Positions 20,985 to 29,055 of a stretch of 64,000 nt of DNA are shown piece by piece; position 1 is the first letter of the stretch, and every line of letters begins with the position of its first letter. A model generated the notes under the pieces. The model saw only the letters and a program-made list of their open reading frames with translations, was not told where the DNA came from and did no database searches. Source of the DNA: Paludibacteraceae bacterium (GTDB lineage: Bacteria > Bacteroidota > Bacteroidia > Bacteroidales > Paludibacteraceae); the NCBI GenBank assembly GCA_017630395.1, contig JAGBVI010000005.1:79952-143951 (forward strand), in the 5' to 3' direction. The position numbers and the translations under genes are program-made.

Positions 20985-23438
20985 ATGGTTTTCACTACTA
21001 ACGTTGAAACAAAAATAGGATTTGATAAGATCCGACAACTTTTAGTTAAGAACTGCCTATCCCCTTTAGGAACAAAAAAGGTGGATACGATTACCGTTTC
21101 AACTAATTACGAATGGATTCTTGAGCAACTTAACCAAACAAATGAATTTGTAAAAATTCTTGTTAATGAAGAGGATTTTCCCATAGACTCATACTTTGAT
21201 ATTCATGAAAGCTTATCTAAGATAGCTACAGAAGGTACTTTTATAGAAGTTCAAGAATTGTTCAAATTAAGATGTTCCTTGCATACAATTGGACTGATAG
21301 TTACCTTTTTAAATCAAAAAGAGGAGTGCGATTTCTTTTATCTGAAAAATCTATCCAAAGAGATTGATACTTTCCCTGCAATTGTTAAATCAATTGACCA
21401 TATTTTAGATAAATTTGGAGAAATAAAAGATAATGCATCTCCGGAATTACAAAATATTCGGAGAAACATTGATGAAGAAAAGAGTAGTATCTCGCGGGCT
21501 ATTCAGAAAATTTTACATCACGCAAAGTCTGAAGGCTATGTTGAACAAGATGTTAATCCTACAGTGAGAGATGGAAGATTGGTAATTCCCGTACCTCCTG
21601 CTCACAAAAGAAAAATCAGAGGTATTGTTCATGACGAGTCAGCAACAGGAAAAACTGTTTTTATTGAGCCGGACGTTGCTGTCGAAATAAACAATCGAAT
21701 AAGGGAACTTTTGGCAGATGAAAAGCGAGAAATCATTAAGATTTTAACGCTGATAACCAATGAGATTCGTCCCTATTCATATCAACTAACAGAAGCTTTT
21801 GACTTTCTCGGCACAATCGATTTTATAAGAGCAAAAGCCCTATTTGCGATTGAAACTAACTCAACATTACCATCTATACAAGAACTTCCAATTATTGATT
21901 GGAGCGTTGCAATTCATCCAATATTGTACCTAAATCATCTAAAAATAGGGAAAGAGGTTGTTCCTTTGGATATTAAACTATGCGACGAGAAACGGATCTT
22001 GATTATTTCAGGTCCAAACGCCGGTGGAAAGTCTGTATGCCTAAAAACCGTTGGATTACTACAATTTATGATGCAAGCCGGACTATTAGTCCCATTGCAT
22101 TCTTCCAGTAGAATGGGCATATTTCATGCAATTTTGATAGATATTGGAGATGAACAATCCATAGAAAATGATTTGAGCACCTATAGTTCTCACTTAACTA
22201 ATATGAAATATTTTGTTAGGAATTGTGACAATCGCTCTTTGCTACTAATTGATGAATTTGGAAGTGGTACAGAACCCAATATTGGAGGAGCTATTGCAGA
22301 ATCTCTTCTCAACCATTTTAATCAAAAGAAAGCTTTTGGAGTAATAACAACTCACTACACAAATATTAAAAATTTTGCAGAAGAAAATGAGGGGATAATA
22401 AATGGAGCCATGTTGTATGACAGACATTTAATGCAACCTCTTTTTCGATTAGAAATAGGTAATCCGGGAAGTTCATTCGCCATTGAAATTGCAAGGAAGA
22501 TAGGACTACCAGAAAGCGTCATAGCAGAAGCCACAGAAAAGGCAGGAAAAGATCTTGTGGATATGGATAAATATCTACAAGATATTGTTCGCGACAAACG
22601 TTATTGGGAAGCTAAACGCCAAAATATTAGACAAAAAGAAAAACGTCTTGAAGAGATAACCGAAAAATATGAACAAGAATTGACTCTTCTTGCCAAAGAA
22701 AAAAAGGAGGCAATGAAAGAGGCTAAGCGGGAATCAAAACGGCTGTTGGAACAAGCTAATTCTGCCATTGAAAATACAATTCGGAAAATAAAAGAGGCGC
22801 AAGCTGAAAAGATTCAAACTAAAGAAGTTCGTAAAGAGTTTGAACAGTTTAAGGAAAATTTTGATTCTGAAGAAATAGATGATACAGCTTTTAATAAAAG
22901 AATTGAAAGATTGCGCAAACTAAAAAAAGGGAAAGAAAAAACTTCCGGAAAAGAAGAAAAAGAATCAATAAAAATCGGCTCAACCGTCAGAGTAAAAGGT
23001 CAGGATGGATATGGTCAAGTTATTGAAATAAAAAAAGATAATGTAGTGATTGCTTTAGGACAATTTAAACTTCCTGCAAAATTAGATCAACTTGAAATCG
23101 TCAGCAACAACAAAATAAAAAAAGAGAACCGGAATAAAAACTCCTATATCGTCTCTTCAACTATTGAAGATATAAGAGAAAGAAACTTAAATTTCAAGAG
23201 AGAAATAGACGTTAGAGGCATGCGAGGAGATGAAGCTTTACAAGCTGTAACGTATTTCATTGATGATGCAATAATCGTCAATGTAGAGCAAGTCCGAATT
23301 TTACATGGAACCGGTACAGGAATATTACGAGAATTGATAAGAAAATACCTTAAAACCATACCGGCTGTCAGCTCCTTTGCAGACGAACATGTACAATTTG
23401 GAGGAGCCGGAATAACTGTAGTAAAATTTAAATGTTAA
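20985..23438 (+). CDS. mutS2: MutS2 family ATPase/endonuclease with Smr domain
   Basis: The 817-aa length is normal for MutS2. In order: the MutS2-type core, Walker A GPNAGGKS (about residues 343-350), the signature/Walker B region LLLIDEFGSGTEP (about 415-427), a long charged coiled coil (about 520-650), and a C-terminal Smr nuclease domain with DVRGMRGDEAL and HGTGTGILRE (about 740-817). MutS2 proteins act on branched DNA or collided ribosomes rather than in mismatch repair. The start ATG sits just after the -7 box. The barrel gene follows 21 nt downstream and is probably co-transcribed. Confidence 0.95.
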   Translation: MVFTTNVETKIGFDKIRQLLVKNCLSPLGTKKVDTITVSTNYEWILEQLNQTNEFVKILVNEEDFPIDSYFDIHESLSKIATEGTFIEVQELFKLRCSLHTIGLIVTFLNQKEECDFFYLKNLSKEIDTFPAIVKSIDHILDKFGEIKDNASPELQNIRRNIDEEKSSISRAIQKILHHAKSEGYVEQDVNPTVRDGRLVIPVPPAHKRKIRGIVHDESATGKTVFIEPDVAVEINNRIRELLADEKREIIKILTLITNEIRPYSYQLTEAFDFLGTIDFIRAKALFAIETNSTLPSIQELPIIDWSVAIHPILYLNHLKIGKEVVPLDIKLCDEKRILIISGPNAGGKSVCLKTVGLLQFMMQAGLLVPLHSSSRMGIFHAILIDIGDEQSIENDLSTYSSHLTNMKYFVRNCDNRSLLLIDEFGSGTEPNIGGAIAESLLNHFNQKKAFGVITTHYTNIKNFAEENEGIINGAMLYDRHLMQPLFRLEIGNPGSSFAIEIARKIGLPESVIAEATEKAGKDLVDMDKYLQDIVRDKRYWEAKRQNIRQKEKRLEEITEKYEQELTLLAKEKKEAMKEAKRESKRLLEQANSAIENTIRKIKEAQAEKIQTKEVRKEFEQFKENFDSEEIDDTAFNKRIERLRKLKKGKEKTSGKEEKESIKIGSTVRVKGQDGYGQVIEIKKDNVVIALGQFKLPAKLDQLEIVSNNKIKKENRNKNSYIVSSTIEDIRERNLNFKREIDVRGMRGDEALQAVTYFIDDAIIVNVEQVRILHGTGTGILRELIRKYLKTIPAVSSFADEHVQFGGAGITVVKFKC

Positions 23439-23459
23439 TATAAATTTAATAAGAAAAAA

Positions 23460-24155
23460 ATGAAAAAAATTTTATTGTTAATCGCATTACTTTGTGGAAC
23501 ATTTCTTACAGTCTCTGCAGAAGAAAATAGTTATTACAAATCAAAAAAAACTGTTCAATTTGGGTTTGATTTTGGAATTGGATATGCAGACCAATGGGGA
23601 AATGCTTATGATCCGTACGGGAAGAGCGGGTTATTTGGATTTACTTTTGGAGTAGATTTAGATGTTAATTTTGGAAAATACTCATTTGTTGAAGTTGGAA
23701 TGGCCTTTACAAGAAAAGGATGTAAATTCGAGGGGAATGAATGGAGTAAAGATGGAGGACCTTGGCAAATTTATGACAATGAGAGTTGTAAAGCAAATCT
23801 ATTTTACTTAGAGTGGCCGGTATTGTATGGTCTATCAGTTCCTTTAGAAGGTGATATTGCATGGAAAATAATGGTTGGACCTTACTTTGCTTGCGGTGTT
23901 GCAGGAGACAGGAAATTCAACTATGTTGAGCAAGGAGAACGTTTAAGTTTAATTAGCACCTTCTCTGAGGATAACGATTATGGATACAGAAGATTTGATG
24001 TAGGAGGAAAAATCCAAACCGGTATAGAAGTTAATAAACTATCATTTATGGTTGCATACCAAATGGGGTTCTTTGACACACTATTCTCTAATCAATACCA
24101 CGAAATGAAAGCAAGAAATAACAGCATAATGGCAATTGTTTCTTTTAGATACTAA
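23460..24155 (+). CDS. Outer-membrane beta-barrel protein, PorT-like
   Basis: The 231-aa protein has a clear signal peptide (MKKILLLIALLCGTFLTVSAEE). It continues with alternating aromatic beta strands (FGFDFGIGYA, FGFTFGVDLDVNFG, SFVEVGMAF, KIMVGPYFACG) and ends in a strand with terminal Tyr-rich SFRY, as in porin-like barrels. This fits the outer-membrane-beta-barrel families common in Bacteroidetes. No specific ligand or transport role can be read. It lies directly behind mutS2 and before a strong hairpin, so it is the last gene of that unit. Confidence 0.75.
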   Translation: MKKILLLIALLCGTFLTVSAEENSYYKSKKTVQFGFDFGIGYADQWGNAYDPYGKSGLFGFTFGVDLDVNFGKYSFVEVGMAFTRKGCKFEGNEWSKDGGPWQIYDNESCKANLFYLEWPVLYGLSVPLEGDIAWKIMVGPYFACGVAGDRKFNYVEQGERLSLISTFSEDNDYGYRRFDVGGKIQTGIEVNKLSFMVAYQMGFFDTLFSNQYHEMKARNNSIMAIVSFRY

Positions 24156-24185
24156 TCAATTTAGGCTTGTAAAAAGGTAATTTCT

Positions 24186-24235
24186 ATAAATTAGATGGAA
24201 AGTAATTTATAGAAATTACTTTCCATCTAATTTAT
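24186..24235 (+). terminator. Perfect 23-bp hairpin, likely terminator
   Basis: Arms 24186-24208 and 24213-24235 are exact inverted complements with a 4-nt loop (ATAG). It sits 30 bp after the barrel gene and 42 bp before the DciA-like gene. There is no U-run, so it may be a processing or mRNA-stability hairpin instead. Confidence 0.6.
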
Positions 24236-24276
24236 CTCAAAATTGCAGAGAATAGACTCACCGCACAAACAACTTT

Positions 24277-24567
24277 ATGAAAAGAACTGATTTTCAGCCT
24301 ATAAAAGAAATCTTAAAAGATATTCTGAAGGAAGAGCGATTCCGAAGCAAATTAGGAGAAGCCCAAATTATTGAACATTGGGAAATTGCAGTAGGAGCAA
24401 CAATAGGAAAAGAGACAGAACGAATCTTTATTAAGAACCGAAAACTCTTTGTAAAAATAGGTTCTCCCATGGCAAAAAACGACCTTTTATACAGAAGGAA
24501 AGAATTAATCAAAACACTTAACAATTACGTCAATGACTCAATCATAGACGACATAATTTTCATATAA
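24277..24567 (+). CDS. DUF721 / DciA-like protein
   Basis: The 96-aa protein fits the DUF721 family: helical N-terminus (FQPIKEILKDILKEERFRSKL), a conserved WEIAVGATIGKETERIFIKN stretch, then LFVKIGSPMAKNDLLYRRKELI, which resembles the KH-like fold of DciA. DciA-type proteins help load the replicative helicase in bacteria lacking DnaC; a role here is inferred from family only. Only one nucleotide separates its stop from the thioesterase ATG, so the two are translationally linked. Confidence 0.8.
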   Translation: MKRTDFQPIKEILKDILKEERFRSKLGEAQIIEHWEIAVGATIGKETERIFIKNRKLFVKIGSPMAKNDLLYRRKELIKTLNNYVNDSIIDDIIFI

Positions 24568-24568
24568 A

Positions 24569-25015
24569 ATGGACCATACTCTATTGGATATCAATCAAAT
24601 TGAATTTAACCACCAACAAGCTATACAAATTCGCTTTAACGATGTGGATGTAATCGGACACGTAAATAATGCCGTTCAACTGAGTTATTTTGATTTAGGT
24701 AAAGTAAAATATTTTGAAGCCTTAAAAAATCAAGTGATAGATTGGAATGGAGCCGAATTGGTCATCGTAAACCTCAATGTCGATTTCGTACAACCCATAT
24801 TTATGAATGATGCTATCGTTGTAAAGACAAAAATTTACGAAATTGGAAATAAAAGTGTTAAATTGGTTCAAGTATTATACGATGAAAATACCGAATCAGT
24901 GAAGTCAGTTTGTAGAACTATCATGTGCGGATTTGATCCTAAAACCAACACGTCATTACAAATATCTAAAGAATGGAGAGATTTAATTTATAATTACGAA
25001 AAATTCCATCCTTAA
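24569..25015 (+). CDS. Acyl-CoA thioesterase, 4HBT hotdog fold
   Basis: The 148-aa protein carries the hallmark hotdog thioesterase segment RFNDVDVIGHVNNAVQLSYF (Asp of the active-site DxxGHxN near residue 29), followed by LVIVNLNVDFVQPIFMNDAIVVKTKI. Family reaction: hydrolysis of acyl-CoA (or acyl-ACP). It overlaps functionally with the DciA-like gene only by position. Substrate cannot be deduced. Confidence 0.88.
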   Translation: MDHTLLDINQIEFNHQQAIQIRFNDVDVIGHVNNAVQLSYFDLGKVKYFEALKNQVIDWNGAELVIVNLNVDFVQPIFMNDAIVVKTKIYEIGNKSVKLVQVLYDENTESVKSVCRTIMCGFDPKTNTSLQISKEWRDLIYNYEKFHP

Positions 25016-25117
25016 ACAAAACCATCAACCGAAAGAAGTTAAAAAAAGACTTTAAAGAAAGGTAAACTTAAAATAGAACAAAATATTGTGTGAAAAAATA
25101 AAAAAAAAGCAAACTTT

Positions 25118-25150
25118 TTTGGAAATAAAGAAAACGAAGCATATATTTGC
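25118..25150 (+). promoter_or_regulatory. Full Bacteroidetes promoter (-33 TTTG, -7 TATATTTGC)
   Basis: TTTG at 25118-25121 and TATATTTGC at 25142-25150 are separated by 20 nt, matching the Bacteroidetes sigma-factor consensus in both boxes. The predicted start of transcription, about 25155, lies only about 13 nt before the ATG at 25168. The box overlaps the upstream in-frame TTG at 25147, which rules that codon out as the start. Confidence 0.75.
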
Positions 25151-25167
25151 CATCAATAAAGAGCTTT

Positions 25168-25494
25168 ATGAAACAAATATATACGTTCATATTATTATTT
25201 GCATTGGCTACTACCTCAAATTTCACTCTTTTAGCGCAAGAGTTAGAGGGGCAGCAAGATGTGGAGATAAATTCTGCAAATAAGGATTTATCTATCACTA
25301 TCGGAGTGTACAACAATACACTGTACATTCTCAATGCCAAAGAAAATGAAAAAGTGGACATTATGAATATGTTAGGAGAAAACATCCTTTCATATATCAT
25401 AAAGTCCCAAGAAGAACGTATTCAACTCAATTTAAAGAAAGGATTCTATATCGTAAAAATTAACGACAAAGTGCAGCGAATCGTTATAAAGTAA
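25168..25494 (+). CDS. Minimal T9SS protein: signal peptide plus sorting-type C-terminal domain
   Basis: The protein is 108 aa from the ATG at 25168. It has a signal peptide (MKQIYTFILLFALATTSNF, then TLLAQ), a short acidic linker, and from about residue 40 a T9SS type A-like CTD: LYILNAKENEKVDIMNMLGE, then IQLNLKKGFYIVKIN and VQRIVIK at the C-terminus. Almost no cargo remains once the signal and CTD are removed. The frame also opens at TTG 25147, but that codon lies inside the -7 box. It is followed 13 nt later by the DUF4105 gene. It could be a small surface protein, an orphan sorting substrate or a gene remnant. Confidence 0.75.
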   Translation: MKQIYTFILLFALATTSNFTLLAQELEGQQDVEINSANKDLSITIGVYNNTLYILNAKENEKVDIMNMLGENILSYIIKSQEERIQLNLKKGFYIVKINDKVQRIVIK

Positions 25495-25507
25495 TTTGGT
25501 TCCAACT

Positions 25508-26662
25508 ATGAAACGAATTATTATTCTACTTCTTTCCTTTTTTACCTTAGTAAGTTTAGTCGAAGCAAAAACTCAAGTTAGTCTTCTAACAAGTACAGCA
25601 TGTAACAATGCTATTTATACTGTATGGGGACACTCTGCTATACGAGTAAGAACAGAACAAGACGACAAAGTTTATAATTATGGAGTATTCTCTTTTGGAG
25701 ACGGATTTCTATATAATTTTGTCACAGGACAAACCGATTATAAAGTAGATTGCGATGAGGCGATTTGGAGTTCGATACGAAGTGCACAGAGAAAAAATGT
25801 ATATTTGTATGAACAAATATTAAACCTTTCCGAAGAAGAAGCTAATGAAATTGCAAAAAACTTAGAAATAAATAGTCGTCCGGAAAATTGTTACTACCGC
25901 TATAACTTTTTCTATGACAATTGTGCCACTCGACCACGAAAGATGATTGAGAAAACTATAAAAAATATAGAATATCCTAGATTTAACAATCAGAAAACTT
26001 ATCGAAATATCATTCATGAACTAACAGCAGACCTTCCATGGTTTACAGTTGGAATTGACTTATGTTTAGGTAGTAAAACAGATAAAGTTGTTAGCGATAG
26101 TTTAATGTTGTTTCTTCCAATAGAATTACATAAAGCAATGGAACAAGCAACAAGAATAGATAGTGCAGGCAAGAAAGTTCCAATGATAACAGATAGTCTT
26201 GTAAGAGTAACTCCTGAAGAAAAAACGATTGATAAAAATAACTACTCCCCTACTCTAATTCTATTCGCAATATCAATTACACTTATAACTCTAATCATTA
26301 TAGGCTACAGAAGGTGGAATCAAAGACCTATGGATATACTTATATTTGGTATATATGGTGTTGTTGGCTCACTAATATTTTTTCTTTCACTCTTCTCCGA
26401 ACACCCCTGCACATATCCAAATTATAATCTCCTTTGGTGCAACCCTTTACAGCTTATATTTGCAATATTGTTACCATTTGAGAAATTTAGAAATTGGGGA
26501 ATAAAATACCAATATTTTAATTTAGCCACCATAGCTATAGCATTGATTATTGGAATTTTCAACATACAAGTATTTCACATAACTTTTTATCCTCTTATGA
26601 TATTAATATCCTTGCAATCCATTTCATACATAAAAAGGAATGGAGAAAAAAAATTGGGGTAA
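25508..26662 (+). CDS. DUF4105 domain membrane protein
   Basis: The 384-aa protein starts at ATG 25508 (signal peptide MKRIIILLLSFFTLVSLVEA). The upstream TTG at 25496 would only add four residues before that Met. The N-terminal half is the DUF4105 domain (VWGHSAIRVRT, NYGVFSFGDGFLYNFVTGQTD, and YNFFYDNCATRPR). The C-terminal half has about five hydrophobic segments from residue 240 onward. Family function is unknown; the His/Cys-containing motifs suggest a hydrolase-like fold on the periplasmic side. It follows the CTD mini-protein closely and may share its promoter. Confidence 0.85.
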   Translation: MKRIIILLLSFFTLVSLVEAKTQVSLLTSTACNNAIYTVWGHSAIRVRTEQDDKVYNYGVFSFGDGFLYNFVTGQTDYKVDCDEAIWSSIRSAQRKNVYLYEQILNLSEEEANEIAKNLEINSRPENCYYRYNFFYDNCATRPRKMIEKTIKNIEYPRFNNQKTYRNIIHELTADLPWFTVGIDLCLGSKTDKVVSDSLMLFLPIELHKAMEQATRIDSAGKKVPMITDSLVRVTPEEKTIDKNNYSPTLILFAISITLITLIIIGYRRWNQRPMDILIFGIYGVVGSLIFFLSLFSEHPCTYPNYNLLWCNPLQLIFAILLPFEKFRNWGIKYQYFNLATIAIALIIGIFNIQVFHITFYPLMILISLQSISYIKRNGEKKLG

Positions 26663-26759
26663 AGTCACTTCAAAGAAGAAAACAAGAGAGTACACAGATT
26701 ATTTTTCAACAAGTAATATTTTTTTTCAAAAAAAGTATTTCATTATTAAATAAAAAATT

Positions 26760-26768
26760 TAAATTTGC
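26760..26768 (+). promoter_or_regulatory. -7 box for the micro-ORF/gapA unit
   Basis: TAAATTTGC matches the Bacteroidetes -7 box. It lies 12 bp before a 47-codon ORF and about 460 bp before gapA, after 97 bp of AT-rich sequence following the DUF4105 gene. The -33 region is only weakly matched. Confidence 0.6.
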
Positions 26769-26780
26769 AGAGAATATTAG

Positions 26781-26924
26781 ATGCAGAAGAATTTTCTAAT
26801 ATTCAAAGAAAAATATGTAAGTATTGAAGATATAACTATAGAGAGAATTGGGAATAAGCATCGATATAGTAATAATATTTACAGACGGAATAAGAAATTA
26901 ACAAAATTAGGGGTAACCCTATAA
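26781..26924 (+). CDS. Small ORF, 47 aa, unknown
   Basis: ATG at 26781 opens directly after a predicted transcription start and runs 47 codons to TAA at 26922-26924. The product is basic (MQKNFLIFKEKYVSIEDITI, then ERIGNKHRYSNNIYRRNKKL), with no signal peptide and no family I recognise. Support is position only: first ORF of a putative operon, with 21 nt to the next start. The end of the ORF overlaps a small hairpin (TAGGG-GTAA-CCCTA, 26909-26922), so the stretch could instead be an untranslated leader. Confidence 0.35.
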   Translation: MQKNFLIFKEKYVSIEDITIERIGNKHRYSNNIYRRNKKLTKLGVTL

Positions 26925-26945
26925 ACTTAATACACTTAGAAAAAT

Positions 26946-27074
26946 ATGAAATTAGTAAAGGTAATTATTGCAGCCGCTATGTTATTGGCACTTATGAGCT
27001 CATGCAAACAACAATTATGTCCGGGTTACGGAGAGTTAAATAACGCTACTCAACAAGTTGAAGAAAGAGCATAA
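26946..27074 (+). CDS. Micro-lipoprotein, 42 aa
   Basis: ATG 26946 to TAA 27072-27074. The signal MKLVKVIIAAAMLLALMSSC ends in a lipobox with Cys20, so the mature lipopeptide is only 23 residues (CKQQLCPGYGELNNATQQ, then VEERA). The second Cys and the CPGYG motif stand out. Such tiny lipoproteins are common but poorly annotated in Bacteroidetes. It is separated by one nucleotide from the next ORF, suggesting coupled translation. Confidence 0.7.
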   Translation: MKLVKVIIAAAMLLALMSSCKQQLCPGYGELNNATQQVEERA

Positions 27075-27075
27075 T

Positions 27076-27159
27076 ATGTATCAATATTTAAAAATAGCCT
27101 TAATGATAATGGTGACCCTACTTGTTGTATCATGCAAGTCGGGTTGTGGTTGTTTTTAG
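27076..27159 (+). CDS. Micro-lipoprotein, 27 aa, Cys-rich tail
   Basis: ATG 27076 to TAG 27157-27159. The sequence is a hydrophobic signal with a lipobox (LLVVSC, Cys20) and a mature part of only eight residues, CKSGCGCF, with three cysteines. Below the size limit of normal gene callers. The start follows the previous stop by one nucleotide (TAATATG). gapA begins 71 nt downstream. Function unknown; a lipid-anchored thiol or metal-binding tag is possible but speculative. Confidence 0.6.
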   Translation: MYQYLKIALMIMVTLLVVSCKSGCGCF

Positions 27160-27230
27160 CCTATTGTAACTTTAAGAAAAAATTAAGAAGAAAATTTAAT
27201 TATTGTTTAACATAACAAAATTTAAAAAAA

Positions 27231-28259
27231 ATGGTAAAAGTTGCTATTAATGGTTTCGGACGCATCGGTCGTCTTGCATTCCGTCAAATGTTTGAAGCAG
27301 ATGGTTATGAAGTAGTTGCAATCAACGACTTGACAAGCCCTGCAATGCTTGCTCACCTTTTGAAATATGATACTGCACAAGGTGGTTTCGCTGGAAAATT
27401 CGGAGAAGGAAAACACACAGTTTCTGCTACTGAAGATTCAATCATCGTTGATGGAAAAGAAATCAAAATCTCTAAAGAAGCTGACGCTAACAACTGCCCA
27501 TGGGCTAAATACAACGTTGACGTAGTTCTTGAGTGTACAGGTTTCTATACTTCAAAAGATAAAGCACAAGCTCATATCAATGCTGGAGCAAAGAAAGTTG
27601 TAATTTCTGCTCCTGCTGGAAACGACCTTCCAACTATCGTTTACAATGTAAACCACAATACATTGAAATCTGAAGACAAGATCATCTCTGCAGCTTCTTG
27701 TACTACTAACTGCTTGGCTCCAATGGCTGACGCTTTGAACAAATATGCTGCTATCCAATCTGGTATCATGTCTACAATTCACGCGTACACAGGAGACCAA
27801 ATGATCTTGGACGGTCCTCAACGTAAGGGTGACCTTCGTCGTTCTCGTGCAGGTGCTCAAAACATCGTTCCTAACTCAACTGGTGCTGCTAAAGCTATCG
27901 GTTTGGTTATCCCTGAATTGAACGGTAAATTGATCGGTTCTGCTCAACGTATCCCTACTCCAACTGGATCTACTACTATCTTGATCGCTGTTGTTAAAGG
28001 TAAAGACGTTACAAAAGAAGGTATCAATGCTGCAATGAAAGCTGCTGCTAATGAATCTTATGGATATACTGAGGATGAAATCGTTTCTTCTGACGTTATC
28101 GGTATGAAGTTCGGTTCTTTGTTCGATGCTACTCAAACTATGGTTTCTAAGATCGACGAAGATACTTACCAAGTACAAGTTGTTTCTTGGTATGACAACG
28201 AGAACTCTTATACTTCTCAAATGGTTAGAACTATCAAGTTCTTTGCTGAGCTTGCTTAA
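27231..28259 (+). CDS. gapA: Glyceraldehyde-3-phosphate dehydrogenase
   Basis: The 342-aa protein is a class I GAPDH. It has the NAD-binding INGFGRIGR at 6-14, the active-site [10 protein letters not shown] with catalytic Cys157, the phosphate-site residues in [17 protein letters not shown], and the C-terminal [13 protein letters not shown]. It oxidises glyceraldehyde-3-phosphate to 1,3-bisphosphoglycerate in glycolysis. Codon choice is visibly more restricted than in neighbours (frequent GGT, GTT, TTC), as expected for high expression. The start ATG follows an A-rich stretch rather than a Shine-Dalgarno. Confidence 0.98.
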   Translation: MVKVAINGFGRIGRLAFRQMFEADGYEVVAINDLTSPAMLAHLLKYDTAQGGFAGKFGEGKHTVSATEDSIIVDGKEIKISKEADANNCPWAKYNVDVVLECTGFYTSKDKAQAHINAGAKKVVISAPAGNDLPTIVYNVNHNTLKSEDKIISAASCTTNCLAPMADALNKYAAIQSGIMSTIHAYTGDQMILDGPQRKGDLRRSRAGAQNIVPNSTGAAKAIGLVIPELNGKLIGSAQRIPTPTGSTTILIAVVKGKDVTKEGINAAMKAAANESYGYTEDEIVSSDVIGMKFGSLFDATQTMVSKIDEDTYQVQVVSWYDNENSYTSQMVRTIKFFAELA

Positions 28260-28278
28260 TTTAAACTCATTTAATAAT

Positions 28279-28314
28279 AAAATAGGTGTAAATTATTTTG
28301 CACCTATTTTTTTT
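28279..28314 (+). terminator. Intrinsic terminator of gapA
   Basis: A 14-bp stem (28279-28292 with 28297-28310, one G-U pair), a 4-nt loop TTAT, and a T8 run. It starts 19 bp after the gapA stop codon. Confidence 0.9.
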
Positions 28315-28446
28315 ATCATAGCAATCATTTTTGTAACTTGAAACATTTCTATAAATTGATTTGGAAACAGATATAAATATCTCCAATCAAAACTTATAAA
28401 TGTTGACATAAATTTTAATCAAAACTATATAATATTTCTTAAGCAA

Positions 28447-28652
28447 TAAGAAGTTATTTAAATTTTATTTCGAGCCTATTTGAGAGAGAGATTTTTAATT
28501 TATTTTTCTACTATCGTTTTGTAAAAAATAGAAGACTATTAGCAAAAAAGAATTATAAAAATAGGTTAAAAAGAATCTCAAAGATACTATACTAAAAAAG
28601 AAGAGAGTTAAGCTCAAAGTCAATTTAATAATAAAATTTAAAACAGCTTCTA
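28447..28652 (+). repeat. MITE-like dispersed repeat, copy 1 (complete, 206 bp)
   Basis: This non-coding AT-rich block is bounded by imperfect terminal inverted repeats at 28447-28469 and 28630-28652 (core TTTAAATTTTATT on both). Its interior aligns along its length with the reverse complement of 31824-32010 (for example ATTTGAGAGAGA, AGACTATT and GAATCTCAAAGAT). Its right third aligns with the reverse complement of 63784-63862. No transposase is seen. It fills the 446-bp gap between gapA and the next gene together with the gapA terminator. Confidence 0.7.
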
Positions 28653-28706
28653 AGTTTACAATATATAGTTGAGACTCATGTTGAAATTATTTAGCCAATT
28701 ATCTTC

Positions 28707-29054
28707 ATGAAAAAGTTAGATATAATTTTATTATCTGTTGCATTTGTTTTAATAGTCGTACTATTAGGAGGGAAATCAGATGTTACAACAAACTTATTTG
28801 ATTATTCTATCATAGTAAAATTATTTTCAGCACTCTTTTTACTATTCTATATATTAGGTTGGAAATTACAATCATATGAAGACAAAACATTTCCAAGAAT
28901 AAAAAAAATCTTATCCATCTACAAGGAAATCAATAGCAAATTACACCAAACATTTCAATTCTTACCTAGTATAGAAATTGGCAATAGGCTTAAGATTGAT
29001 AGTTTAGAAATTGTAATAATATCTTTCGTTTTAATCTTTTTAATCATATTGTAA
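28707..29054 (+). CDS. Small integral membrane protein, unknown
   Basis: The 115-aa protein has three hydrophobic segments (about residues 5-20, 32-52 and 94-114) separated by basic loops. I recognise no family. The stop codon is one nucleotide before the SPFH gene ATG (TAACATG), so they form a two-gene unit and may form a membrane complex, as small multi-pass partners do with SPFH proteins elsewhere. This partnership is an inference from position. Confidence 0.65.
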   Translation: MKKLDIILLSVAFVLIVVLLGGKSDVTTNLFDYSIIVKLFSALFLLFYILGWKLQSYEDKTFPRIKKILSIYKEINSKLHQTFQFLPSIEIGNRLKIDSLEIVIISFVLIFLIIL

Positions 29055-29055
29055 C

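Noticed and set aside
25147-25167. TTG start extending the T9SS mini-protein by seven residues
   Set aside because: The codon lies within the -7 box of the promoter, upstream of the likely transcription start.
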